47,119 nt of DNA from Nitriliruptoraceae bacterium. GTDB taxonomy: Bacteria; Actinomycetota; Nitriliruptoria; Nitriliruptorales; Nitriliruptoraceae. Both the position numbers and the translations under genes were made by a program. The stretch covers positions 1-47,119 of the forward strand of contig SKJX01000063.1 in NCBI GenBank assembly GCA_007121785.1. Direction: 5' to 3'. Of this stretch, positions 15,374-24,081 are shown piece after piece. Under the pieces are notes generated by a model. The model saw nothing but the letters and a program-made list of their open reading frames with translations. It was not told the origin of the DNA and did not search any database. The stretch's first letter is position 1. Every line of letters starts with the position of its first letter.

Positions 15374-16906
15374 TCATCGGCCGAGGCGGGCTGCCAGCAA
15401 CGCGTAGCCGGCCGCGGACCAGCCTGGCACGCCGTGCACCGCGCCGCCGGGGAACGTCGACGCACTGCCGATCCACAGCCCCCGGACGGGGGTCGCGTAC
15501 GGCACGAGCGAGGGCAGCGGGCGGAACACGACCTGATCGAGCCGGTAGGTCCCGCCACCGACGTCACCGGCGACGAGGTTCTCGTTGCCGGCCTGGAGCT
15601 CGCTCGGACCCTGGACGTGGGTGGCCAGGATGCGGTCGCGGAACCCGGGCGCGAACCGTTCGACCTGCGCGACGATCCGGTCGGCGTGGGCGCGTACGGC
15701 CGTCTCACCGACCACCTGCGGCGGTACCCGCGTGTACGCCCACGCGGTGTGCTTGCCGGCGGGTGCCCGGGTCGGGTCGGCGATGCTCTGCTGGCCGAAC
15801 AGCAGGAACGGGCGCTCGGGGACCTCATCCCGGCGGACCGCGGTGGTCTGCGCGGTCACGGCCTCGGCCTCGCCGCCGACGTGGACGGTGCCGGCTCTGC
15901 GCGCCTCCGGTGCGGTCCACGGCGTCGGGCCGTCCAACGCCCAGTCGACCTTCACGGTCGCGGGGCCAGCGCGGTACCGGCGGACCCGGGCGACGTAGTC
16001 GTCGGGCAACGCGGCCCCGGCGAGGTCGACCATCGCCTGCGGGGAGGTGTCGGCGATCACGATCGGCGCGCGCAGGCGGGTGCCGTCCTGGGCGACGACC
16101 CCGGCCACGCGTCCGCGGGCGCTGACGATGCGCTCGACCCGGGTGTCGGTCAGCACCGTTCCACCCAGCCGCTCGAGGTGGTCCGCCATGGCCGCGGTGA
16201 GCGCGCCGGCGCCACCCCGCGGGCTCGGCCAACCCACCGCATGTCCGAGCAGTTGCAGGTACGCGCCGGCGATGGCCGACCCGGACTCCTCCGCGGGCAC
16301 GTCGGAGTGCAGCACGGATCCGAACAACCAGGCGCGGGCGTGCGGCCCCTCGAACAGGTCGTCGGCGAGCTGCTCGGCGGAGGTCAGCAACAGCCGCGCG
16401 AACTCCAGGGTGCCCTGCAGCTTGAGGCCGGCGGCGAGCCGCAGACCACCGGCCGCGGGCGGGAACCCGCCCAGGACCGTGGCTCGCAGCGCCGGGAAGT
16501 GCTCGAGGTACGGCCGGGCCCACCGCGCCCAGGCGCGGCCGTCACCGGGGTGCAGCTCGTCGAGCGACGCGGCGGTGGCCTCCAGGTCCTGGTAGAGCGC
16601 GCCCGCCCGGCCATCGGGCATCGGGTGCGCCATCGCGATCTCGGGGTGGACCCACTCGAGCCCGTGCGCAGCCAACGGCAGGCGGGCCAGGACCGGTGAT
16701 GCGGCCGCGGCCGGATGCACCGCGCTGAAGGTGTCCGAGACGAACCCGGGCAGGGTCAACTCCTGGCTGACGACCGCACCACCGATCCGCGACTGCGCCT
16801 CGAGCACCGCCACGTCCCGGCCGGCGCGTGCCAGCCGCAGCGCGGCCGCGAGGCCGTTGGGCCCGGAGCCGATGACGACCGCGTCGACGCGCTGTGGCCC
16901 GCTCAC
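15374..16906 (-). CDS. Phytoene dehydrogenase-like FAD-dependent oxidoreductase
   Basis: 510 residues from the GTG at 16906, which overlaps the upstream stop by 4 bases. The N-terminus is a dinucleotide-binding motif, [20 protein letters not shown], then [14 protein letters not shown]. The C-terminal FAD signature is [20 protein letters not shown]. The family includes carotenoid desaturases and many uncharacterised NAD(P)/FAD oxidoreductases; [24 protein letters not shown] text and [20 protein letters not shown] resemble the latter (beta-carotene ketolase/CrtO-like group). No crt genes are adjacent, so a carotenoid substrate is not supported. Coupled to the unknown protein upstream. Confidence 0.87.
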   Translation of the reverse strand: MSGPQRVDAVVIGSGPNGLAAALRLARAGRDVAVLEAQSRIGGAVVSQELTLPGFVSDTFSAVHPAAAASPVLARLPLAAHGLEWVHPEIAMAHPMPDGRAGALYQDLEATAASLDELHPGDGRAWARWARPYLEHFPALRATVLGGFPPAAGGLRLAAGLKLQGTLEFARLLLTSAEQLADDLFEGPHARAWLFGSVLHSDVPAEESGSAIAGAYLQLLGHAVGWPSPRGGAGALTAAMADHLERLGGTVLTDTRVERIVSARGRVAGVVAQDGTRLRAPIVIADTSPQAMVDLAGAALPDDYVARVRRYRAGPATVKVDWALDGPTPWTAPEARRAGTVHVGGEAEAVTAQTTAVRRDEVPERPFLLFGQQSIADPTRAPAGKHTAWAYTRVPPQVVGETAVRAHADRIVAQVERFAPGFRDRILATHVQGPSELQAGNENLVAGDVGGGTYRLDQVVFRPLPSLVPYATPVRGLWIGSASTFPGGAVHGVPGWSAAGYALLAARLGR

Positions 16907-18045
16907 GCGATGCCCTGGTGGCGACGGACGTGGTCGGCCAACTGGTGCAGCATGGACTGATCGGGTCCGGCCATCCCCCAGAACGCGTGCTGGGACCATC
17001 GGCCGACCTGGTCGTACAGCTCCGCGAGATGCCACGGCATCGGGTCCCAGGTGCCGGCAGCACGCACGTACCCGGCGCCCTCGTGGGAGTAGACGACCAG
17101 GCGGTTCTTCGCGTCCCCCATGAAGTGCCCCTCGTGGCACACGAGGTCGAACGCGGCGTGGACCTCCGCGTCGTCGGGGATCGGGGACGGTTCGTGCGGT
17201 CGGGCCGCGAAACCGCGACGGAGACGCTCGACCCACGCGTCACGAGCGGCGGGATCGTCCTCGGTCACCAGGTCCTGCACGGTCACGTACGCGCGGGTGA
17301 ACACCGGGGTCCGGGCGCTCGGGAACCCGACCACCTCGATCTCGAACGTCTGATCGTCGAGCCCGGTCCGGCGCAGCGGCGTGAACCGTCCCAACTCGCT
17401 GGCGTACTCCGGCCACTGGTCGACGGCGAGCAACGCCCCGAGCGTCCCCGCGACGTCGGGCAGCTCCACCGGCGGGTAGGTGTGCCAGACCTGCTCGGCC
17501 TCGGGCCGTCGCGGCGGGGTGAGGGCGCCGACCTGGGCCCGACGCAGCCGGAGCTCGGGATCATGCGCCGCCTTGGCCTGCGTGGAACGGAACACGATCC
17601 CCCAGCCACGGCGGTCGGTGCTGGCCGCGCCCGACGAGAACCAGGAGCCGAACAGCCGGTCGCCGCCGGCCAGCAGGGCGTCGGTGTCCAGGGTCCCGGT
17701 CCGGCCGCCGGTGCCCCGCAGCCGAGCCGTGCCGAACGCCTCGTGGAAGCGGAGCACGTCGCGGGCTCCCAGTCGCCGGGTGCCCTGCTCGTGCCAGTAG
17801 GTGGTCATGACCGCGAACGCGAGCCGCAGGTCGTCGAGGTCGCGCTGCTCGGCCGGTTTCGCGTAGTACGCCGCGTTGAGGAAGTCGGTGATCCACGCTG
17901 CGGCGCTCGGACCTGCCAGGGTGGATCCCGCCAGCCGAGCGGTCGAGGCGATCTCGCTGCGGCGCAGCCGGTCGGCCAACAACGCCGCGGACGCGCCACC
18001 GGCGGCGGCAAGCAGGTGGGAGAACGCCATCGTCAACGACCTCAC
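16903..18045 (-). CDS. Conserved-looking protein of unknown function, coupled to the flavoprotein
   Basis: 380 residues from a GTG at 18045; ATG at 18030 is an alternative. I do not recognise the family. The protein is soluble apart from a mildly hydrophobic start ([19 protein letters not shown]). Notable ordered segments: [60 protein letters not shown] and [20 protein letters not shown]. The stop codon overlaps the GTG of the phytoene-dehydrogenase-like gene by 4 bases, so both proteins are made together and may act on the same substrate. Clean coding bias over the full length supports a real gene. Confidence 0.7.
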   Translation of the reverse strand: MRSLTMAFSHLLAAAGGASAALLADRLRRSEIASTARLAGSTLAGPSAAAWITDFLNAAYYAKPAEQRDLDDLRLAFAVMTTYWHEQGTRRLGARDVLRFHEAFGTARLRGTGGRTGTLDTDALLAGGDRLFGSWFSSGAASTDRRGWGIVFRSTQAKAAHDPELRLRRAQVGALTPPRRPEAEQVWHTYPPVELPDVAGTLGALLAVDQWPEYASELGRFTPLRRTGLDDQTFEIEVVGFPSARTPVFTRAYVTVQDLVTEDDPAARDAWVERLRRGFAARPHEPSPIPDDAEVHAAFDLVCHEGHFMGDAKNRLVVYSHEGAGYVRAAGTWDPMPWHLAELYDQVGRWSQHAFWGMAGPDQSMLHQLADHVRRHQGIA

Positions 18046-18164
18046 ATCGGTTCTCGGGAGCCGTGACCAGTATCAGGGCAGGTGACCGGGTCGGGCCGGC
18101 CGCTACCGACGGTCGACCGGGGATACCGGCCACAGCGCTCATGCCAAGGTTCGACGCGAGCCGG

Positions 18165-19913
18165 TCAGCGTCCTGCCGCCTCGACGTCGGAGATGAACGC
18201 CCGGAACCGCCCGCCGTCCGGTGGCAGGGAGGTCAACCAGACCAGCACCACGTCACCGTCGACGGCCTGGTCGGTCGCGATCACCTCCTCCGCGGCGGCA
18301 TCGGACACCTCGCCGATCGGCTCCCCCCAGTCGTCGGGATCGGCCCCGCCGTCGGGCGGTCCGTCACCGACGTAGACCGTGAAGTTCGCTCCCGGCGTGG
18401 GGGTCCGCACCGTCACCTCCGTGATCTCCGCCACGTCCTCGAGCTCCACCCACACCCCGACCCCGGGCTTGAGCCCGCCGAAGGCAGGGTCGCCGCGGTA
18501 CTGGGAGGTTCGCCACGCCGTGTCACTGTCGCCGTCGATGGCCTCCCCCACACGGTCGCCATGCTCCTCCCCCGAACCGAACGGATCATGGTCACCGGCC
18601 GAGACCCGGGCGAGGGGCTGCGGCTCATCCGGCTCGTCGGGCTCCTCGTCGACCTCCTCCGTCGGTGGCGCCACACCGGCGGACTCCGGCGCTTCCGAGG
18701 CGGCGTCCTCGAAGGGGCCGAGCACGATCGCGACCCCGACCGCGACCCCGACGAACGCGAGGACGCCGCCGAGGACGAAGGGCCACCGTCGGCGGTGTCT
18801 CGGGTCCGGCGCGTGCGCTGGCGGTCCGCCGGCGGAAGCGCCCCCGGTCACGCCCGTCGGCAGGTCACGTGTCGATCCGGCATCGTCGCTCGCGGCCCCG
18901 GAGATCCGATCCTCCCCCGGATCGGTCCACGCATCGTCTCCGGCCCGGCCGACGAGGGCCGCCGCCATGGCGGTGGTGGGCTGCTCGGTGGTCGGGAGGT
19001 CCTCACGCGCCTGCGTGGCATCCTCGGCCGCCGATCGTACGTCCACGACGAGTCGAGCCAGCGCCTCCCCGTCGTTGGCGGGGACCAGCGGCGCCAGCGC
19101 GGCGGCGAACCGCTCGCCGTCGGCGAACCGCTCGTCCGGGTCGATCCGGGTGGCGGTGGCGATCGCCTCCGCGAGGTCCGCGGGGACCTCCCGGGCGAGG
19201 TGGTCGACCCGACGCGGCTCATCCGCGAGGCGGCGCATGGCGATCTCCACGGCCGTCCCGGTCCCGAACGGCGGCGTCCCCGTCAGGGCCTCGTGGAGTA
19301 CGAGCCCCAACGCGTAGACATCGGAGCGGGCATCGACCGGGGCGTCTCGGAGCTGTTCGGGAGCGAGGTAGCGCGCGGTGCCCATCACGTGGCCGGGCGT
19401 GGTCAACCGGGCCGCGGCGTCCCCGAGCGCCTGCGCGATGCCGAAGTCGGCGATCTTCGCGACGCCGTCGACGGTCACGAGCACGTTGGCCGGCTTGACG
19501 TCGCGGTGGACCAGCCGGTTGGCATGGGCTGCGCCCAGCGCAGCCGCCAACTGGCGACCGAGCGAGGCCACGGCGTCGCTCCCGAAGGGCTCACCGGTGA
19601 GGAGCCGGTCCAGCGGCACCCCGTCGACGTGCTCCATGACCAGGTAGTCACGTCCGCCCTCGCGGCCGATGTCGTAGACCACGACCACGTTGGGGTGGGT
19701 CAACTGCGCGGCGCTGGACGCTTCGCTGAGGAACCTGGCCCGGGTCCTCGGGTCCTGCGCGACCTCGGGATGCAGCAGCTTGACCGCGACCGTGCGGTCG
19801 AGCACGAGGTCGTCGGCTCGCCAGACCACGCCGGCCCCGCCGACGCCGAGCTTCGCCCGCAACGCGTAGCGGTCACCGAGCAGGGCCGCGTTCGGTGGGC
19901 CACCGTGATCCAC
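18165..19913 (-). CDS. Transmembrane Ser/Thr protein kinase, PknB type, with discoidin-like extracellular domain
   Basis: 582 residues. Kinase domain (about 10-270): glycine loop KLGVGGAGVVWRA, catalytic lysine VAVKLL, HRDVKPANVLV, DFG and APEQ, all intact. A cytoplasmic juxtamembrane linker (about 290-375) precedes one membrane segment, WPFVLGGVLAFVGVAVGVAI (about 377-396). The extracellular part has an acidic linker, then a beta-rich domain (about 440-580) with AIDGDSDTAWRT and WVELEDVAEITEVTVRTPTP, the pattern of F5/8-type (discoidin-like) ligand-binding domains. This is not the PASTA module of PknB, so a carbohydrate or other cell-surface ligand is likely. GTG start preceded by GGGAGG. 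Target proteins unknown. Confidence 0.9.
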   Translation of the reverse strand: MDHGGPPNAALLGDRYALRAKLGVGGAGVVWRADDLVLDRTVAVKLLHPEVAQDPRTRARFLSEASSAAQLTHPNVVVVYDIGREGGRDYLVMEHVDGVPLDRLLTGEPFGSDAVASLGRQLAAALGAAHANRLVHRDVKPANVLVTVDGVAKIADFGIAQALGDAAARLTTPGHVMGTARYLAPEQLRDAPVDARSDVYALGLVLHEALTGTPPFGTGTAVEIAMRRLADEPRRVDHLAREVPADLAEAIATATRIDPDERFADGERFAAALAPLVPANDGEALARLVVDVRSAAEDATQAREDLPTTEQPTTAMAAALVGRAGDDAWTDPGEDRISGAASDDAGSTRDLPTGVTGGASAGGPPAHAPDPRHRRRWPFVLGGVLAFVGVAVGVAIVLGPFEDAASEAPESAGVAPPTEEVDEEPDEPDEPQPLARVSAGDHDPFGSGEEHGDRVGEAIDGDSDTAWRTSQYRGDPAFGGLKPGVGVWVELEDVAEITEVTVRTPTPGANFTVYVGDGPPDGGADPDDWGEPIGEVSDAAAEEVIATDQAVDGDVVLVWLTSLPPDGGRFRAFISDVEAAGR

Positions 19914-20045
19914 CCTGACGCCTCCCAGTCGGCCAGGCCACGGCCGTGTCGAGGACCCGACGATCGGGCGAGTACCGGGGAGAAGGTACGCCGCCCGCGA
20001 CCGAACCGGGTGCAGGCACCCGCCCGTCGGGACGCGGCCCCACCA

Positions 20046-20696
20046 TCAGGGCCGCAGCGAACGGACCGCTGGTTCGGAGACCGACACCTCGTGGTCGACG
20101 CCGAGTGGCGCGAGCAGCGCGGCCACCTCGTCAGCCTGCTCGACCGCGACGACGACGTCGAGCTCGACCCCGTGGCTGCCGTACCGGCCGGGACGGACCG
20201 AGGCCGTGCGGTCGCTCGCCCAGCCTCGCAGCCGATGCTCGAGTTGGCCAGCGTCGGCGTGTCCGACCCGGACGGTCACCACGCGGATCCAGCGCTGCCG
20301 GACCCGTTCGGCCCGCTCGACGGCTGCGCTGACCGCGCCGCCGTACGCGCGGACGAGCCCCCCGGCACCGAGCAGGGTGCCGCCGAAGTAGCGGGTGACG
20401 ACGGCGACGACGTCGGTGAGTCGCTCACCGGTGAGGACCGCCAGGATCGGCGCACCGGCGGTGCCGGCCGGCTCGCCGTCGTCGTTCGAGCGGGTCAGAC
20501 GCCCATCGACGCCCAGCACCGACGCCGAGCAGTGGTGCCGTGCGCCGTGGAACGAACGGCGGGCCGCATCGATCGCGGCGTCGACCTCCTCCCGGTCGCT
20601 CACCGGGAGCAGATCGGCGATGAACCGCGACCGGGTCACTTCGAGCTCCGCTCGCGCGGGCGCCGCGATCGTGTCCCATGGCTCGGCCGAGGCCAT
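20046..20696 (-). CDS. YigZ/IMPACT family protein
   Basis: 216 residues. The N-terminal UPF0029 (Impact) domain shows ELEVTRSRFIADLLPVSDRE, HHCSASVLG, DDGEPAGTAGAPILAVL and VVAVVTRYFGGTLLGAGGLV followed by RAYGGAV. A C-terminal ferredoxin-like DUF1949 domain fills about residues 140-210. Bacterial members (YigZ) are widely conserved and thought to act in translation-linked regulation, but no reaction is established. ATG with GGGAGG upstream. Divergent from the MFS gene at 20790. Confidence 0.9.
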   Translation of the reverse strand: MASAEPWDTIAAPARAELEVTRSRFIADLLPVSDREEVDAAIDAARRSFHGARHHCSASVLGVDGRLTRSNDDGEPAGTAGAPILAVLTGERLTDVVAVVTRYFGGTLLGAGGLVRAYGGAVSAAVERAERVRQRWIRVVTVRVGHADAGQLEHRLRGWASDRTASVRPGRYGSHGVELDVVVAVEQADEVAALLAPLGVDHEVSVSEPAVRSLRP

Positions 20697-20789
20697 CGTC
20701 CACCTCCCGCGTCGAGGTCACGACCGCGATCCGGTCGAGGTTATTGGGCGTGAGGGATACCCGCCGGTCGGTGGCTACGTTCGAGGACC

Positions 20790-22051
20790 GTGACCTCCCC
20801 AACCGCCCCCCGCCCTGCCGCCGCGCCCCGCTCGAGTCGGCAGCAGCTCACCGACCGGACCTTCGGCCCCTGGTTCTGGGCAACGTCGCGTCCAACAGCG
20901 GCAACTGGCTGTTCAACGTCACCGCCGCGATCGTGGTGTTCGAGCTGTCCGGTTCGGGGCTGCTCGTCGGCATGGTCTCCGGTAGCGCAGTTCCTGCCAC
21001 TGGTGCTGCTCTCGCCCATGGCGGGCGCCATCTCCGACCGGGTCGATCGCCGTCGGCTGCTCCTCGCCTCCCAGGCGTTCGCTGCGACCGCCGCGACCGC
21101 CATCGCGGCGGCGGCCACGCTCGGCGTCGACGGGCTCGGTGGCGCGTGGCCGTGCTCGCGGCCGCGTTCGGGATCGGGCTCGGCCAGGCCGTGGCGGCAC
21201 CGACGCTCAACGCGCTCGTCCCGGCGCTCGTCGAGGACCAGGACCTGGAAGGTGCGATCGGGCTGACGTCGTCGACGTTCGACATCGGCCGGGCGCTCGG
21301 ACCGGCCACCTCAGGAGTGCTGCTGGCCACCGTCGGTGCGGAGACCGCCTTCGTCGTCAACGCGGCCAGCTTCCTCGCGCTGATGGTGGCGTTGCTCGTC
21401 ATCCGGGCCCGGCCGGGCCCACGCGGCGGCGACCGGTCGGTGCGGGCGGGCCTGGCCTTCGTCCGACGAACCCCCGTGCTGTGGATGGCGCTGCTCGGCG
21501 TGGGCGCGCTGGGCTTCGCCGCCGACCCGATGATCACCCTGGCACCACCGCTGGCTGTGGAGTTCGACGGTGGCGACACCCTGGTCGCCACGGTGGTCAG
21601 CAGCTTCGGGATCGCCGCGTCGATCGCGGCGCTCTGGTTCGGCCGCCTGCAACGGGCCCGTGACACGCTGTCGATCGCGGCCGGGGCTGCCGGCGTGCTC
21701 GCCATCGGCCTGACCACGGTCGCCCTGGCCCCGGTCGCCGCGGTGGCGATCGCCGGCTTCGCCGTCACCGGCGTGGGCTTCGTGCTCGGTCTGGCCGGCC
21801 TGACGGCCGTGCCGCAACGCCTCACGCCCGACGAGCTGCGCGGGCGCGTCATGGCCCTGTGGACGGTCGCCTTCCTCGGCAACCGACCCATCGCGGCGGT
21901 GATCGACGGCGCTGCCGCCGACCTGGTCGGCCCGCGGCTCGCGATGATCCTCGCGATCGCGGTGGCGCTGGCCGCCGGCTGGGTCGCGACCCGGCTCCGT
22001 CGCGACGAGGGTGGTCAGAGCCGGCGCACCGCCTCATCCGGTACGTCGTAG
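20790..22051 (+). pseudogene. MFS transporter gene with three apparent frameshifts
   Basis: Homology to a major facilitator superfamily drug-efflux-type transporter continues along the whole stretch but changes frame three times. It begins QQLTDRTFGPWFW from the GTG at 20790. The frame shifts near 20878-20881 in a GGG run, giving GNVASNSGNWLFNVTAAIVV. It returns near 20985-20990, giving QFLPLVLLSPMAGAISDRVD. It shifts again near 21140-21150, giving AVLAAAFGIGLGQAVAAPTL. From there about 300 residues are intact to the stop at 22051, with multiple membrane helices and GFVLGLAGLTAVPQRLTPDE. Three indels within 270 bases with no in-frame stop nearby suggest either a young pseudogene or sequence errors. 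Confidence 0.78.
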
Positions 22052-22338
22052 GCCCGCTGGATCGCGCCGAGGTTGTCGGTCCGGGCCCCCGAGCACTCGC
22101 GCTGAAGCCGCAGCCGGTACAGCCAGTGCACCACCAACGTGAGCCGCTCCTCGACCTCCGAGGCCGACCGGCCAGCACGGACCGCTTCGCGGTAGGCCTG
22201 CACCGCCGCGTCCAGCGAGGCGCCCGCCTTGCCGAGGGTCCTCGCCCGTTCCTCGGCGAGTGCCACCTCGATGTCCACGTCGCCGTGGCCGGGATGGAGC
22301 CCGGTGGCCCGCAGATCCGTCATCGTCGCGCTCCGCAT
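22015..22338 (-). CDS. Small hypothetical protein
   Basis: About 107 residues from the ATG at 22338 (or 22323). Not recognised. Predicted mostly helical: GDVDIEVALAEERARTLGKA, LDAAVQAYREAVRAGRSASE, VEERLTLVVHWLYRLRLQRE, and a short tail. No signal peptide or membrane segment. Its 3' end overlaps the tail of the MFS gene by 37 bases on the opposite strand. The frame is open further upstream to 22626, but that part overlaps the glutaminase start and is not credible. Confidence 0.5.
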   Translation of the reverse strand: MRSATMTDLRATGLHPGHGDVDIEVALAEERARTLGKAGASLDAAVQAYREAVRAGRSASEVEERLTLVVHWLYRLRLQRECSGARTDNLGAIQRAYDVPDEAVRRL

Positions 22339-22452
22339 CGGCGCTGCCACCGCGGAGGATAGGTCCGCGGCCGGACGGTCGGCCAGGTCCGGCGGTTCCG
22401 CCGCGGTCACACGACCGGCAGGATGGTGCCCTGCCATCAGGAGCGACCACCC

Positions 22453-23406
22453 GTGCCGGTACCCGAACCGTCCCTGCCCGATCTCGACCGTGTCCTCGAG
22501 GAGGTCGCCGAGATAGCCCGCCCCCACGCCTTCGAAGGGGAGGTCGCCGACTACATCCCGGCGCTCGCCACCGCCGATGCGGACCGGTTCGGGATGGCGG
22601 CCGTGGACCTCGACGGCACCGAGCACGTGACCGGCGAGGTAGACGAGCCCTTCCCGATCCAGAGCATCTCCAAGGTGTTCTCGCTCGTGCTGGCGATGCA
22701 GAAGGTCGACCAGGCCGAAGGGGTCGCCAACGAGCTCTGGTCACGCGTCGGCCGTGAACCCTCCGGTGACCCGTTCAACTCACTGGTCCAACTCGAACGC
22801 GAGAGCGGGGTGCCCCGCAACCCGATGATCAACGCCGGCGCGCTGATCGTCGACGACGTCCTGCTCGACCACTGCGACGACGCCAAGCAGGCCACCCTCG
22901 ACCTGCTGGAACTGCTCGCTGGCGAACCACTCGAGCTCAACGAGGGCGTGCTGCGCTCCGAGCAGGGCGCGGCGCACCGCAACCGCGCGATGGCCAACCT
23001 GATGGCCTCGTTCGGCAACCTCACCCACGAGGTCGACGAGGTGCTCGACGACTACACCCACGCCTGTGCGATCTCGATGACGACCCGCCAGCTCGCGCGG
23101 GCCACCCGGTTCCTCGGCAACGGCGGCGTCGAACCCCGCACGGGTGAACGGATCCTCTCGCCGGCGCTCGCCAAGCGGGCAGCCGCGATCATGTTCACCT
23201 GCGGCACCTATGACGCGGCCGGTGAGTTCGCCTTCCAGGTCGGTCTGCCGTGCAAGAGCGGGGTCGCCGGCGGGATCATCGGCGTCGTCCCCCGACGCAT
23301 GGGACTGTGCGTGTGGTCACCGCCGCTGGATGTCGCCGGGAACTCGCTGGCTGGACGTATCGCCCTGCACGAGTTCGTCTCCCGGTGCGACCTGTCGATC
23401 GTCTGA
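22453..23406 (+). CDS. glsA: Glutaminase
   Basis: 317 residues from the GTG at 22453; AGGAG lies 9 bases upstream. An ATG at 22423 is possible but precedes the ribosome site. Converts glutamine to glutamate and ammonia. Serine-dependent beta-lactamase fold: the Ser-Lys dyad is in PIQSISKVFSLVLAM, then SGVPRNPMINAGALIVDD, LRSEQGAAHRNRAMANLM, DDYTHACAISMTTRQLARAT and the C-terminal KSGVAGGIIGVVPRRMGLCV. Length and motifs are complete for the bacterial family; no STAS domain follows. Convergent with the YbjN gene. Confidence 0.95.
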   Translation: MPVPEPSLPDLDRVLEEVAEIARPHAFEGEVADYIPALATADADRFGMAAVDLDGTEHVTGEVDEPFPIQSISKVFSLVLAMQKVDQAEGVANELWSRVGREPSGDPFNSLVQLERESGVPRNPMINAGALIVDDVLLDHCDDAKQATLDLLELLAGEPLELNEGVLRSEQGAAHRNRAMANLMASFGNLTHEVDEVLDDYTHACAISMTTRQLARATRFLGNGGVEPRTGERILSPALAKRAAAIMFTCGTYDAAGEFAFQVGLPCKSGVAGGIIGVVPRRMGLCVWSPPLDVAGNSLAGRIALHEFVSRCDLSIV

Positions 23407-23422
23407 CCGGCCGCACGGTCGC

Positions 23423-23950
23423 TCAGGTGGTGACGTCCTGCTCGTCGGGGTCGTCCTCGTATGCGACCTCGTCGAGGTCGTCGGAGACGACCCACCCCTC
23501 GTCCGGGCCGATCGACTCGACCTGATCGAGCAGACGCAGCAGGTCGTCGCCGCCGGCGATCACGGCCTCCACGGCCGGCAGGTACTGCTCGAAGGCGTCG
23601 AGGTTGTGCTGGACCAGCCGTGCCAGCAGTTCACTGCTCAGCCGGTCGCTGCCGACGTCGATGCTGGTCTTGAACCGCAGCTCCCCGTCGTCGGGGTCCA
23701 TCTCGAAGTTGCCGATGACCAAGCCGTAGTTGGCGCGGATCAGCAGCTCCATCATGGCCAGCCGGCGATCCTCCGGGACGACCCAGGGGTGGAGCGAGTA
23801 CACCATCACCTGCGGGACGGGATGACGCGACCGGCAGAACACCTCCCAGCTTCGCTGCTCACCCACATGGGTGAACGACACCGTCGACAACTCGGGGTGC
23901 TCGATGACCTCCAGCCCCGACTCCCGCAGCGAGCGGGAGAGGAACTCCAT
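23423..23950 (-). CDS. YbjN-domain protein
   Basis: 175 residues from the ATG at 23950; an in-frame GTG at 23959 is the alternative, as GGGGAGG sits 12 and 3 bases before them, respectively. A single YbjN fold: VFCRSRHPVPQVMVYSLHPW, VPEDRRLAMMELLIRANYGL, GNFEMDPDDGELRFKTSIDV and SSELLARLVQHNLDAFEQYL. This is the class-I-chaperone-like (type III secretion chaperone-like) fold seen in many actinobacterial proteins of unknown role. The last 20 residues are very acidic. Confidence 0.85.
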   Translation of the reverse strand: MEFLSRSLRESGLEVIEHPELSTVSFTHVGEQRSWEVFCRSRHPVPQVMVYSLHPWVVPEDRRLAMMELLIRANYGLVIGNFEMDPDDGELRFKTSIDVGSDRLSSELLARLVQHNLDAFEQYLPAVEAVIAGGDDLLRLLDQVESIGPDEGWVVSDDLDEVAYEDDPDEQDVTT

Positions 23951-23990
23951 GCCAACCACGTGCCTCCCCTTCCGCTCGAGGTGGCGGGTA

Positions 23991-24038
23991 TCCCAGATGC
24001 GGGGCCGGGAACCGTAGCTCGCGGCCCCGCGCCTGGGA
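23991..24038 (-). terminator. Strong hairpin, likely terminator of the DEAD-box helicase transcript
   Basis: An outer 6-bp stem (TCCCAG/CTGGGA) and an inner 9-bp GC stem (GCGGGGCCG/CGGCCCCGC) are separated by a 2x2 internal loop. It lies 43 bases past the helicase stop and before the YbjN gene. No T-tract follows. Confidence 0.65.
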
Positions 24039-24081
24039 AGGGTGACCGCCGGACCGGACCACCCGATGAAGCGTGGGTAGG

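Noticed and set aside
13030-16125. 1031-codon open frame on the plus strand
   Set aside because: It lies antisense to the GST, quinone reductase and flavoprotein genes, has no recognisable domain, and is the expected shadow of GC-rich coding DNA. The same applies to 18063-20753, 36716-39289, 24073-25929, 26726-28618 and 33879-35981.
15374-16906. Carotenoid biosynthesis cluster
   Set aside because: Only one desaturase-like gene is present; no phytoene synthase, GGPP synthase or cyclase is nearby.
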